Below the pieces are notes generated by a model. It had not been told where the DNA came from and made no database searches. It saw only the letters and a list, made by a program, of their open reading frames with translations. Positions 19,391-31,962 of a stretch of DNA of 64,000 nt are shown here, in pieces. Every line of letters begins with the position of its first letter. Position 1 is the first letter of the stretch. Source of the DNA: Manduca sexta (lineage: Eukaryota; Arthropoda; Insecta; Lepidoptera; Sphingidae); NCBI RefSeq assembly GCF_014839805.1, contig NC_051129.1, positions 8,064,920 through 8,128,919 of the forward strand. Direction: 5' to 3'. Position numbers and translations under genes: made by a program.

Positions 19391-21520
19391 TTCTCATTTT
19401 GTTAAGGTTGACCATAATAGGTATGGTCTATACCGTTTAGGTACTTAATTATTATGGTAATTATCCGATGTTATAAGCTAAATAGTAGTATCTATTGAAG
19501 ACCTTATTTTCAATTTAATACGGATCAACGTATACTTGGTCGATATTAAGATTTGAAACAGTATTAAAACCAATCTTCAGCGGATTCTCTTCAATGAAGC
19601 CACTTTTTAGACTACTTTTTAGAAACGTAAGGGCATTCTATACAAAGTTTGCTTTAAATTGTAGCCATCAGTATGGTTTTTATTATTAAAAGAACTGTAT
19701 TATCTGGCAAAAACAATAGATTTTTATCACGCGCAAGCGAACTTGAATCCTCTGCATCTTTGAATTCATCTCCTCTCCAATTGAGTCCAGTTTCCATTCC
19801 CACACAAAATTAAACTACATATATTTATTATAAAATATACTTGTATAATATATCTGCCCGTAGCAAGCGATATTTCAAAAGCATTACATTTTGTTTAGAC
19901 AGTGTCACATTCGTTTTACATTCCGGACTCGCGTCCAATATCCTGGTCGTCGATATTTATTTAACATATCATATCAGCATTAGCTTGATATATAGGCGTT
20001 GATCCTTCGACTGGGCACGGGCTGGGCACACGTGATTTATGCTTACATTATCGCTATGCAAAGAAATGAGAAGACGTGACTCATTCTAACTATTTCATGT
20101 TTGATATTGGATTTCTATTATTTTCGTGTATGTTGATGGTATCATTCGAGTGATTGGAATTGTGATTTGTTACACGGAGCTTTTTATGAGGTTAGCCAAT
20201 TATTTCGGCATCTTTTAAAACTTTGCTATGCCAATATCGACTTAAATGTGCGTCTTGTGTTGATATGAACGCAAATTGATATTTTTTTAATATCAATGTA
20301 TATTATTTAATTCATTAGCTGTTATCATCACCTATAACCAACGAAGAAAAACCATAAATATATATAGCCCACGTAACCTATTAAGTATCCAAAAACTATC
20401 AACACCCAAAATAAACGCACGCACACATCTCGCGACGAATTTTCTAATCGTGTCCGCTCGGAATGGGAAAACATCATATTTCACCGGGACCCCACGAGTA
20501 GGGGGCGGTGGGAGGGCAAAAGGGGGGAGGAGATGAGTTTTTTACGCATTATTGCTACACACGGCACAAAATTGTTCACATATACGCCGTTAATAAATTT
20601 TGATTTCGATTATTTGTGACGGGCTTCGTTTAGGCTTGATTAGGTTTATTGAGAAATTATATAGAAATCAATTGAAGTATGAAATAGTATAAAATCTTAT
20701 AACATACTTTTTGATTTTGATAACGTATTATTTCGATATCTTAATAAATGAGTGTTCATTAATAAAAGAGTTTACATGGACACATATATAAAAATAACAT
20801 CTGTAACTTTTCCTGCACATATGGCGCAAGCCGTTACTCACCTAGATACGTAGCACTCAAGAATGTTTATAGTTGTATAAGCTACATTCTAGAAACCAGT
20901 ACATAGTTGTTTGACGTGGTAAATGTTAACAAACAAATTGGAAATAGTCCGCGAGATAGCTGCGTTTCTAATACTCAACTTCATTTCAGAGGCACGAGCC
21001 ACTGATCGAACGAAAACATTGTTGCGAGTCTTTACTGAACGGGATTAGAGGTACTGGAAACGGCAGTAAGTTTTATTGATTTGCGAAGGTTGGTTGTGGT
21101 AGTCATTGTCGGCGGTGTTTTTTGGTTCAGCCCTTAAGTTGAGTAATATAAATTAGTGATTTTTCGAGGCTCTCAGGTCGAATTAGTGATTTTTCGATTT
21201 GAATGTACACGAGTGGCGAATGGTAATTTTTTTCAAAAGGAAACCCGACACAACGTTTATTTACTAATATGCATAAACGCTGTTTACAAATAATAAATGC
21301 AGTTTGATGTCTGTACGTCACATGGGCAACTCATTGAAAACCAGCGCTGCAGTATTACATAGGTGGTATAGCAGTATATAGCTGAATGGGAACCGATTGT
21401 TGGTGCAATAATTGTTTATGTTATGTAGGATTTTGTGAATTGAATTTTTTATCTTTGTTCCAACAATAAACTTCTTTCTTTCTTTCTTCTTCTTCTTCTT
21501 TAAATCTTTCTGATAATACA
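19391..21520. other. Gene-free interval with a GC-rich patch
   Basis: No gene is seen. The patch at 20395-20620 includes a G-rich run (about 20500-20535) and is single-copy in the window. A pyrimidine microsatellite (CTTT/CTT) lies at about 21470-21500, just before the SINE. Confidence 0.55.
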
Positions 21521-21848
21521 GAAGCGGCGATAGCCTAGTTGGGTGTGGAACGGACTCCCAAGACGAATGTCCGCAGGTTCAAATCCCAAGGGCATACACC
21601 TCTGACTTTTCTAAAAAAATCATGTGTGTATTCTTTGTGAATTTATCGTTCGCTTTAACGGTGAAGGAAAACATCGTGAGGAAACCTGCACATCTGAGAA
21701 GTTCTCTATAGGAATTTCGAAGGTGTGTGAAGTCTACCAATCCGCACTAGGCCAGCGTGGTGGACTAAGGCCTAATCCCTCTCAGTAGTAGAGGAGGCCC
21801 GTGCTCAGCAGTGGGCAAGTATATAATACAGGGCTGATATTATATACA
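21521..21848 (+). mobile_element. SINE-A, full-length reference copy
   Basis: A tRNA-derived SINE with box A (TAGCCTAGTTGG, 21531-21542) and box B (GGTTCAAATCC, 21576-21586) of an RNA polymerase III promoter. The body contains 'ctctgacttttct' and 'aaacatcgtgaggaaacc', and the 3' region 'gaggcccgtgctcagcagtg' is followed by an AT tail. It is the most complete copy here and defines the family for the others. Confidence 0.9.
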
Positions 21849-23289
21849 TAAATTCCACATAAAAGGAAGACAGCAGGAATTGGGTTATATAGACCCTTCG
21901 CCACTGATGAATATACTTGAAATTTCCGGAATTTTAATTGGTGAACAATATGTCACTGGAATTGGTGAACAGGCTTTTTCTCTATTACATGATGGGACGG
22001 CTGTAAACTTAACGAAAAACCGACGGCTTCAGAAACCCGAAACCTAGCCTACTCGTCCAAAGATGTTGCTCTTGGACTTCAATCTCTGATCAGATTATAA
22101 TCAGATCAACAGACAACGCAAACTCCAATTAGCGTGGTAGAATTATTATCAAGATCAAATAGAAACGAAGCAATACCAATAGTAATAACAGACAGGAGAA
22201 TTAGAGACAGATATAATACTACATACATATTGGGCCACATCTAGTATAACTATGCAGTACGTAACATGCAGGCTGGAAGGTGTTTTTATTAATAAAGCGC
22301 TTACGCTTGAGCTTCGGCATGGGGAAGCTTTTAAGCGCTTCAGCACTCGGCGTATCATTTAAAATGTTAGGCACAACCATGGCGCAAGCTACTATCGTAA
22401 ATGATCAGGATAGGTTTTTTTATTGTGTCTAAAACTTTACAAAGTAAGGAATATGTAATAAAAATGTAAGTATGTTCTATTATTAATAGAGATTATTAAG
22501 TCACCAAACTTCCATAGAATTAAAGATTATACTACATTAAACCCTACGAGTTCTTTTTCTTCTGATTGTGCAACTTTTATTCGATATATTTTTTTTATCA
22601 CTGTCTGACTCAGGGATCGAACTCAAGACCCTAGCAATGCAGTCGTACCGTAATACGCCACAAAGGCTGTCAGTTAAAATACTTGTCTCATTAAAAAATA
22701 AAACAATTGCAAATTAAAATTACTTTTCCGTTAATATCAGCCGCATACGCAAGAATATTTTCCTTTCGTGGGTTGACAGATATAATCGTAATGTAAATGA
22801 AAGCCACTCATCACGCGCTTTGGTCACTGCTAATTCCTCGGTTAACAAGCATAATACGGATGAGAAGCCGATGTTCAAACAAGTACTTTTTTATTAGTCG
22901 CCACATTAATTTGCGAATGTTTGGATGTGGTTATTGTGGGAATTTGAACTGAGATAATAGAATTGATGGGTGGATAAAATGTAGAATTAAATATTAATAA
23001 TAATCCATTTATTTCAGAACATAATATTCCGTAGTATAATATTAATTTATAAATATGGTATCAAGGCACTTATGCTTTATGTTAGTATGTATAATGCAAT
23101 CTGCTTAAGGAATTTATCACTTTAATTCTAAACTTTATATTATTAGTATATACGAGTACATATTATATATTTATGTATTTATAATCTGTATTTTATGTAT
23201 TTATAATATTACTTATATTATGTTTGTATTTAATATAGTTATAGATTATAGTTACTTTTATGTATGTTTATGTATTATTAAATATCCTT
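21849..23289. other. Gene-free interval with a SINE-B head fragment
   Basis: No gene is recognised. The segment 22607-22672 matches the tRNA-like head of SINE-B on the minus strand (box B-like GTTCGATCC) and nothing of its body. Confidence 0.55.
22607..22672 (-). mobile_element. SINE-B tRNA-like head fragment
   Basis: Carries 'cagggatcgaactcaagacc' and 'gcagtcgtaccgtaatacgcc' as in the copy at 28700-28930, but not the 3' body. It is too degraded to be a tRNA gene: no acceptor stem pairing could be drawn. Confidence 0.55.
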
Positions 23290-23415
23290 ATGCACCTACC
23301 TTATTTATCTCTGCACCACCCTTAGGTTGACTGGGGAGAGAATGCCTTTGGCATTAAGTCCGCCGATATACTTATTATGTATATAAAGTGCAAATAAATA
23401 AAAAATAAATAAATA
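23290..23415 (+). mobile_element. Non-LTR retrotransposon 3' tail (family E)
   Basis: Contains 'ctctgcaccacccttaggtt', 'gagaatgcctttggcatta' and a (AAATA)n end with AATAAA. The same tail recurs at 43320-43438 and 44362-44580. This is a widespread lepidopteran LINE 3' terminus. Confidence 0.75.
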
Positions 23416-24226
23416 AACAGAACAAACATTTTGTAGTTTTAATGAAAAGCTAATAAATTATGGCAAGTTCATCCCTATCATAAGGGCGTAGTTTTTAATA
23501 AAAAATTCAATAGCGTTATCAAATTTTAATATCGTACGTATTTGCACGTAAAAAATATTATTTAATAGAATACTGTATAATAGGTATTATGGTTATACTC
23601 TTGTATAATGGTCAAATCATACAAATGACAATATAATATGTTATGTAATGTTCACGCATAAAAATATATACAGCATCGAAGGCATCGTCGTTAATTGCCT
23701 CTAAGTTAACATTAGTCTTATTACCATGTCTTGTATTTGTTTTCTTTTGATTTTCTTTATGTTTTATTGGTTGTGCAATGAAGAATTATATTATTATTTT
23801 AGAACCCTAAATCGCATATATCTTGACATATCGCATTCCAAAGCAGATTTTATAATAATTATAATTAATCACTTAAAAATTACTTTATATTAACTATATT
23901 TACCACATCTACGTTTCCACACTCGACGGTATAAAGGGGGTGTCCAGTGGCCAGCGACGTTGATGTATCATGTCGGATCAGCGGGCGGGCGGACGCGTCT
24001 GTCCACCGCCTAATCTCCATACATTACACCGGGTATTGTTCAAATAAATGGTACTTGAGACTTAAGTTTTGACAGCGGTGATGGGAATAGGCTTTACGTC
24101 GGAAGTATTTTTGGTAAGCTATTTTGAGCCTTGCTATATTTGTGAGGTTATTTAGGTACGGAAATAACGGGTTGAGTTTCTAGTTATGATTAAATTATTT
24201 TTGTAAGTGTGAAATGCACGATGTAA
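23416..24226. other. Gene-free interval
   Basis: Mostly AT-rich. A short GC-rich block at 23935-24035 contains 'cctaatctccatacatta'; its 12-base core TAATCTCCATAC recurs in opposite orientation at about 25000. Confidence 0.5.
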
Positions 24227-24238
24227 CAGTTTATAATA

Positions 24239-24504
24239 CATAACATACATAACATCACGCATTTTATCCCCGAAGGGGTATGCAGAGGTGTAACTAGGGC
24301 ACCCACTTTTCGCCAAGTATGTTCCGTCCCATGATGTGATAGGGGGCGAGCCTATCGCCATATCGGGCACAAATTCCAGACTCCGGGCTGATACTGAGCA
24401 GAAAAACCCAAATATCACTTTGCCCGACCCGGGATTCGAACCCAGGACCTCAGAGCGCTATTGTACCGGACGTGCAATACAACTACGCCACCGAGGCAGT
24501 CAGG
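24239..24504 (-). mobile_element. SINE-B, full-length reference copy with 12-bp TSD
   Basis: On the minus strand the head has box A-like TGGCGTAGTTGTA and box B GGTTCGAATCC. The body runs through 'cagcccggagtctggaattt' and 'ccctatcacatcatgggac', and the tail has 'gcgtgatgttatgtatg'. It is flanked by perfect 12-bp direct repeats CAGTTTATAATA at 24227-24238 and 24505-24516, so this is a retroposition event with intact borders. Confidence 0.92.
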
Positions 24505-24516
24505 CAGTTTATAATA

Positions 24517-24949
24517 GATTTATTGATTAATAAATGTATGGTTCAATTACAGGAATAAAAGTGATTATGTACTGAGTTATTGTTATAAAAACTTAAGAAT
24601 TCTTGTGTGAATAGGCCATGAAAAAATGAAAGTGGAAAAATGTTGTTTCTTTTTCTTTCATAAAATCGTCATTTCAAAATCAATTTAAGTAGTATTTACG
24701 CAATAAAAGATAAATAGTCTTGGCTCAATCTTCATAGCTAAGTGAAATTAATATTATGTACTTTAATCACTACAACTAGTAGAGTTTTATTCCGAAATAA
24801 ATAAAAAGAACATTACCTTTCATTACAAAATCACATAAAATTACGACAATATTTCTTCCATTTAACAATAATTAATGCATCCCCAATCTCCACAAGGAAT
24901 TGGAAGCCAAATTACTTAAACTACAGATAGTAGGTCAGCTCGAACAATG
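24517..24949. other. Gene-free AT-rich sequence
   Basis: No feature recognised. Confidence 0.5.
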
Positions 24950-25545
24950 GTAGTGAGACACAAATAACAAGCGACAGCGGGCGGGGTGGGAGGCAACGTA
25001 TGGAGATTAATTTGCGCCACTCGACGTTGCCTCCACTGACCGGCCCGGGCCCAGCCTCCCTCGATAGCTTAGCGTGGATACGCTTTTTTTGGTTTAGGTT
25101 AGTAAGAAAACTACACCCATAACCCTTTAGAGTCACCTCCCGAGGCAATTCTTGTGCGTTCGGTCTTCATACCGAATGCACGCCCATGCATGGGGGGATA
25201 TTTGTCGCGGCCCTAGGCACACAATAAGTGGTGCCTACACCCCCATGGTTGCAAGGTCACATGGGGGGTCTGACAGGGACTCATAGAACATTTCACCTCC
25301 TTTTCCTCTCCGCCCATCCTAGTACTTACTCTTCCTTCCCCCACACTCCGCTCCCAATTCTTGCCTCCCACTTTCCTCCTGGCCCCTGCAGTCATTAAGC
25401 CGGGGGGAACCAGTATACCGTTCGCAGGTTCCTCCCGGTGTTGACTGCAGGATCAGCCGTTTAAAAAAAAAACCTTGAGAGTCCGGGGGGAGCGAATTAC
25501 GTATCAAATAGCGGAACCTCACGCCCCGTCCTCTCTATGTGAGAC
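24950..25545 (-). mobile_element. GC-rich block, possible non-LTR element fragment
   Basis: Strikingly GC-rich for this window, with short overlapping frames broken by stops. On minus it contains 'aacaccgggaggaacctgcg' and 'gactctaaagggttatgggt', which resemble untranslated parts of lepidopteran LINEs. Identity is not secure; it could instead be single-copy regulatory DNA at its left end. Confidence 0.35.
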
Positions 25546-25604
25546 ACTAATCTGTAACCCATTTTAATTATTAAAATATATTATTTCGAAATATTGGAAA
25601 AAAA

Positions 25605-25760
25605 CCCCTTAGAGTCCCACTGCTGGGTATAATGCCTCTCTCATATCGGGCCACATATTTTGTTCTCAAACCAATCGCATCCAGATGCAACCCGCGATTG
25701 TTACAATGTCGCCAACACATCCAGCCGCTGAATAGCCTACACGGCGCTTGTCTTGTCTTG
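25605..25760 (-). pseudogene. Probable RTE-like LINE ORF 3' remnant
   Basis: On minus, translation gives degraded pieces such as AGCIWMRL and REALYPAVGL next to the stop, in the order seen at the C-terminus of RTE-like reverse transcriptase ORFs (RWM...AQDR..W..LGEA). Compare 34027-34345. Weak, because the frame is broken. Confidence 0.4.
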
Positions 25761-28699
25761 ACAACCACTCAGTCAGCGCTTTACTCCAGCTGTCATCACT
25801 TCGTATCGATATTTGGCCTGCCTAAGTCCATTTGAAGGTCTCAGTCTCATAATGAATTTGCAGAAAACTTGCAGAAGTCGAACTCCGCAAACAACTTTTA
25901 TGTAAACTATAACAGCAAAGTGACTTCTACAAATTTTTAAGCTTGAAGGGCTTGCAATATTTCTACTAGAACTTTTCAATATATACTTAGCATTAAGACT
26001 AGACGACTATAAATGGTACATGATATTTCTGCGTGAAAAAGTTTTCCAGCTTCAAAAAGACCACAGGGATTCATAGAGCCACCGAAACGATACCAGCGCG
26101 ATCCATCTATTTAAAAAAGAAAAAAATATTACAAGTAATGTCCACAATATTGTTTTGGTAGGTTAACAAACGAATAACCCATCCCTCGCTACCCTTGTAG
26201 TCGCCTTGCTAGGTATATAAGGTAAGGAACGGAGTAATTTACTACGACCGACATTATTTGAGCTATATTGCATTTAAATTTTAATATCCGATTTAGGAGA
26301 GTAGGGGTCTTAGTTCTCGTTAATGTAAATACACACACCTGTGCGACGATGATCAGGGTTGTGTAGGTTCAATCCCTCAAGTGAATATCATAGGGCAATG
26401 CTTTTTATCAATGTTAACACAAAATATTTTAAGTTACAAGTATATAGTTGTATTGAGTTACTATGTTCAACCGATAAGTGTTAATATTAATCAGAAATAT
26501 ATTTCCGATTATGTTTATTAATTATTAATTATGTTAATGTAGTCTTATTGCATACTAGTAGTGTAACATTATTAATACCTTAAAATACAGTATTACATTC
26601 TACAATGTTACGTCAGATTTTAAAAAGTATAATTTGTTAAAAACCAGACAATTTCAAGTATCAAATCCGTCATTTCACAGTAAAAGTCTGAGTGTCGAAG
26701 ATAAGGCAGGCCGGGCGAACTATTAACAACTACGTCTGCTGAATATGAAGCCGGCACAACCGCTAGTAGAGGCCATTTAATGAATATTTGATCCTATTGC
26801 AACTCGTCGCATGCGAGCTCGACGCATTCGAATCAATTGTAACTATGTTCTGACAGAATCAGGAATTCGAATTTGGAACGTTCCGAGCTCTTTAATGGCC
26901 ATTTATTTTTAATAGCAACCCACAATGTGCCAGTTGCTACGATTTTTTACTTTTAGCATTAAAATTTTTGTTTTTATTTTTGACTGCCATTTGAATGAAA
27001 TGTGGCCAGTATTAAATGCTTATATTTTTGTCTTTTATCGTGTGTTAATTCTTATAAAGTGGTAGTGTTTTGGTTATATTTACTGGCATCGATATAATAT
27101 AATTTACTGGTATTTCTTGTAACTAGACATTGTAGTTGTTATGTTCTAGAAGATAACGGATTTTGAAAAAAATTGGCGGGTTAAATAAAAGTCAATGTCC
27201 AGTAGATTTTATTTTGTCAAGTATTTTTTTTTTATGTTACAGCTAAAATAATAGTTCAGAAATTGTTAAATGAATGTTGATATTACAAAAAAACTGTAAA
27301 AAGGTTTTGATTAAGCCAAATAATGAGAAACTAAGTACCATAATAAAATTCCATTTCAGAGGTACATAATAATAATGTACTAAAAAAACATAATTTTGCG
27401 CAGTAACTAACGTAACAAAATTTACATCATTACCAAGAATACCTTCAAAGCCTGACCTATTTGAAGCGAATTACTCGCCCTAATCCAATATTTGTTCGGC
27501 AGAAAAAAATATATTCGCCCCAATTAGCGTACGGCCCGGTTCTAAGAGAAAAAACGAAATTGCTACGTAAAAAGTCGTAACTCAATTACGCCGATGAACC
27601 GCCTGTCGCAATAAGGCGTTCGTTAGCAGAGCTGAGACTAAAGTTGGAGCATGCGCCGTGACCCGAGGTCGATAATGAGGGAGACCTCTCGCTCTGGAGC
27701 CTTAACATCACACATCCTCACAATTTACCGTTTACGTATTTACATACGCTTCCCACATATGCATATTCACCCTATTACACTGTGACGTATACATCCGTCG
27801 CACACACGCGCACGCACACATTCACACACTGTACGTGTGTGCGTTCGGATCTCGGAATTTGTTTAACGCGAGTAATGGCGTTCTTACATTGACATTAGTT
27901 TCTCTAAAGAAAATTTATGCGAGTTGAATGTTTACTTGAATAAGGGGTTAAGTTTATGTTAGGGACATTGTTGTAACTTTAACGTTTGTTGCTTGCGTCG
28001 CTTGTTTATGTGATATATTGTGATCTATTGAGTATTTATGGGAGATTGATTGCTTTTTCAATGATTTATTAGGGGCGGTTACAGTAACTCCACGATAAAA
28101 ATGTGTAAGTAACAACTATATATATTAAATTGAGCCTTTTATTTGATTAGAAAATCTATTTTTGAACAACTTACCTTATTTAATTCTCAAATTCCTTTAT
28201 ACGCTCCATAAAGATTTAGATAACTATTTGGTCAAAGCTAGCAAATTTTACTTAGCGTATCGCAGTCTCACTCATAAGCTTTGACTAGGAATTTAAAACT
28301 CATGAATTCTAATGATTGACTATCGACAAAACTAGAGAACACAAAACAAGACAGGTCTACATGGTAAACATAATATTTTTTGTAAAAGGGAATGATTATA
28401 CTCTTTGCCGCACGGAGTGTAACTCATGACGCCTAGTCTGTTACGTGACGGTGTGATAGGCAGCCGTTATAGCTATTGTATATAAAAATAAGAAGGCAAA
28501 TGTATGTTGGCACATATAATGTTAAAATATTTTGTAGTTATCCTGTTAATGTATTGTAGATATTCAATCTTATAGGAACAGTTAGAATGTAATTAACCAC
28601 GTAAATAGTGTCAAATAAAACCATTTCAATCCAAAAAAGATTTATATTGTTCAGGAATAGTGGAAGCTTTTCCTAACTAATTAGAATATTAATTACACC
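25761..28699. other. Gene-free interval with candidate conserved block
   Basis: No gene is seen. The block 27540-27730 is GC-richer and single-copy. A CA/CG-rich simple repeat lies at about 27798-27845. Confidence 0.5.
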
Positions 28700-28930
28700 A
28701 TCACTCACGCTTTTTATCTCCGAAAGGGTAGGCAGAGGCACAACTGGTGCACCTACTCTTCATACCATGATGTAATAGAGGGTATGCCTATCAGTATATT
28801 GGGTACAAATTCTAGACTCCGGGCTGATACTGAGTAGAAGCACCCAAAATTAATTTTCCCGACTCGGGGATCGAACCCGAGACCTCAGCACTGCAGTCGT
28901 ACTGTAATACAACTACGCCACCGTTTCAGC
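28700..28930 (-). mobile_element. SINE-B copy
   Basis: Carries the tail 'tcactcacgctttttatctc', the body 'ccgggctgatactgagtaga' and a box B region GGTTCGATCCC on minus, ending at 'ccaccg'. Diverged from the 24239-24504 copy. An imperfect flanking repeat (AATATTAATTA / AATATTTATTA) may be the old target-site duplication. Confidence 0.8.
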
Positions 28931-31757
28931 AATATTTATTAACCCATTTTTTTCTTAACCAATATTTATCTAGTAATCGTTTATATATTGAAAAATGGTC
29001 TGTTGATAAATTTACGAATTAGAGCCACCTAAAACGATTTCATTATAATTCAAAGCAATCGTAAGACCCATTAAGACGGCCATAACTCGACGGTGGCCAA
29101 TATAATTAAAATCACGACTGTCCCGCGGTCCACTCGCCCAAGAAGCCCCCCGCCCATCCCAATGCCCCCCAAAGGGGTCCCGGGTTGGGGTGGAAGGCGA
29201 TTCACATTAATATTCCCCACTTTTATCTCTATATGCAAACTGGCAGTCAGAAGTTGGTCCGTTCATTGTGACCGTTGATTCTTTCTTCGCAAGTTGAATG
29301 ATTGTGCTGTACCAATGGTTCTTGAGATAAGTTTTTTTTAAGTCTAGATTTCTTTGAATAGTTTGGTATATTTTTTCCGTTTCTATAGAGGTTTGTTCAG
29401 CGCCGGTTTAATATTCAATGAAGTTAGTAATAATACTTGATATCGGTTATTGTAGCAATGTTAATTTCTTTTTTTCTTATTCTTTCAACTATAATGTTAA
29501 GTAAAAATATAGGGAGGTTGAATTTGGACTTTACATAAATATATTATCAAATAACCCACATCTATATACGGCAGAACAAAATAAATGTCGTCTCGGAGTT
29601 ATTTTAAGTTCAACACATACTTAGACATTTATAAATATCAGCTCGCATTTTCATAAAACTTTCTTCATATTAAATTCCTTTTTATAGCCTCCGTAATTCG
29701 ATGTAACTGTGTATAATCGTGTACATAAACTTAACTCAGAATTACACAAAGTACAGTTGTGCAGACATAAATTGTAACATATAAATTGCCATTCCATTAC
29801 CGAGCGAAGTTCTTAGAACAGTTTTAATTAAATCACCATGAGAATTTCCTTTTGAATATAGAATAATGGCGTTAAATACAAAATCCCATTGGTCATCTCG
29901 ACGAGAGGAAGCCCTCACGGTTCTAATTACAAACAATCAAGCATTCTGATTGGTGGATGAATCCCCCCCAACTGTTTGTTCTCGGAGGGTGGGCGTGGCG
30001 TCTCTCGCTCACTCTTTTAATTAGTGTAAGGAGTAAATTGCTCGAGAGAGAGCACTAGTGCCCGGGCGCCATCTCTTATTGGATGCTGGAACTAGCGGGT
30101 TGGGGAGAAAGGGGGTATAGTGTTACGTAGTTAACATAAGGAAAACACGTACGTACCGGCTTTGTGAAGGAAATGGGTTGATGCGTCCAGACACGGTTAT
30201 ATGGCTTGTTAGAATACATTGTAAGAGATATTAAGTGAAAAACGTATCAAATTAGCATACGCTAACTTGGCTATGTGTAAAGGTTTTTATACTTACCTAC
30301 ATAATATATCTGAATTATACAATTTATTCTTTCCAGTAACAACCATGTAAATTACTTAGAACAGGATATTGGGGAAAGCGTATTGATTATTTATAATATT
30401 TTATAAACATTTTTGTTTTTTTTTTCAACGAAGCAAGTACTTTACTAATATAATTATATTTTGTTAATTAATAAAGGGATATTTTTTTGGGTTTCTAGTT
30501 TTTATTATTCACATTCTATGAATCAATCATAATCATTATTGATATATTATTATAATCAAATCCTTTCCTTGGATAATTACCAACAAAATACATTCACTTG
30601 TTTCACATCTAGTACCATTTAAAGCACCTTTAGAATCATCGACGCCCGTTTGGTTTTTTATTGCATCCACTCTACCCCCGTCTCCTTCCACGACGCAGCA
30701 TTTCCAAGCCATTTAATATTAATGTGCATTTTCGTGGAGAGATTCGTATAAAGCCCCAGTCTGCGATACAATACTGCGGGGGAAGTGCGTCTAAAACGGA
30801 CACGAGTCGTTAAATTTTAATTGTACTTATTTTTGTTTATATTTCTTGGAATAATTAGATTATATTTTATACCTGAGACTACTAAATACCTAAAAGTGGG
30901 TACTTTGTAATTTTATTTTATTGTGGTATCAAAAATTAAATGGCGTAGGGTTGTGGGCTTGGGTTTGATTTTCGCACAACTTTGTTTTAATTAAAATGTA
31001 TATAATTATTTAACTAATTTATTTATTTAATATTTAAGAAACAATTAGAAAATATCAAATATAAATAATTAAAGAATATGTTACAGAATCCAGCGAAGTT
31101 TCCACTAATGTAGCTTTTTTTAAAATACTAAGAAAGTCTACAAGTTACGGCACTATTCGATAAAAATAAATATAAATGAACTCACGGTACCAAATACTCA
31201 GCGAATGTAGCTTTTATGGAATCTCAGTCAGGTTTATGACTTTATTTGTTACTATAAAAACAATATGACTAATGAATTCAGTGAACCAAAGCAACAATCC
31301 CACCGTTGCCATATTCCACCAAGCTCCCTGCTATGCAGAGTTGCAGAGGCGGCACACGGCCTTACGCTGGATTTATTACTCGTAGTTAAAAGTAGTTCCT
31401 GAGGCCAACAGTTCGAAACAGCCATTTCCAATAGATAAAGCTTCGAGACAGATTCCAAATACATTAGTGACGCCTTTAACGACGGAGTAAACACGCCGCA
31501 TGTTTGGACTTTTGTGTCTTGGTATATTCTTAATTTCTTATTCAAATTAATTGCTTTTTTAATGGCAGCGCATTTCATGAGCTGAGGATTATGTGTCCTA
31601 GATTTGATTCCCAGACTAGGCAGAATTCTGTGGGTTTTTTACACGATTTACCGGGACGTAACTCACTCACTATGGCTGTTCCAAAAATATAATTAGTACA
31701 CCAATTTGGAGAAAAAATAAACTAAGAAAGAATGAAAATACAATTGCAACTTTCAAG
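28931..31757. other. Gene-free interval with GC-richer blocks
   Basis: Blocks at about 29080-29280 and 29940-30110 are GC-richer and single-copy. The latter has 'ctctcgctcactcttttaat' and a 'ctcgagagagag' run. A 108-residue minus frame at 31252-31578 has no family resemblance I recognise. Confidence 0.5.
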
Positions 31758-31962
31758 TCAGGGGGCCTTATTCCGTCTACGGAGGCGAAGCCGTCTTTTT
31801 GCAATTACGGATGTTCTAATCGAAGGAGAGCTTTAAAATCCATGTAAGTCAATACAGATTTTTTGACTTTTTAACCAATACGGCTATCAAAGCTGTCTTC
31901 CGAATAAAACACCCGTATTTGCAAAAAGACGGACATGCCCCCGTAGACGGGATAGGTATTGG
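31758..31962. mobile_element. TIR element (MITE), family M, copy 2
   Basis: Degraded ends 'gggggccttattccgtctac' and 'gtagacgggataggt' in inverted orientation. The interior shares 'gtatttgcaaaaagacgga' and 'acggctatcaaagctgtctt' with the copy at 54595-54763. No coding capacity. Confidence 0.7.

Noticed and set aside
21521..21600. tRNA gene suggested by box A and box B
   Set aside because: It is the head of SINE-A: the same text recurs at several places with the same non-tRNA body, and no acceptor stem forms.
23195..23280. AT-rich 'tatttataat' run as a promoter or origin
   Set aside because: It is simple low-complexity sequence in front of a LINE tail with no supporting signal.
24400..24504. 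tRNA gene suggested by GGTTCGAATCC
   Set aside because: It is the head of SINE-B, enclosed with the whole element by 12-bp direct repeats.
25213..25979. Cluster of short overlapping frames on both strands
   Set aside because: They follow from a GC-rich repeat-like block and a decayed LINE end; no single frame is consistent with a gene.
31252..31578. 108-codon minus-strand open frame
   Set aside because: No recognisable motif. It lies in moderately GC-rich DNA where stops are rarer; there is no supporting exon structure.
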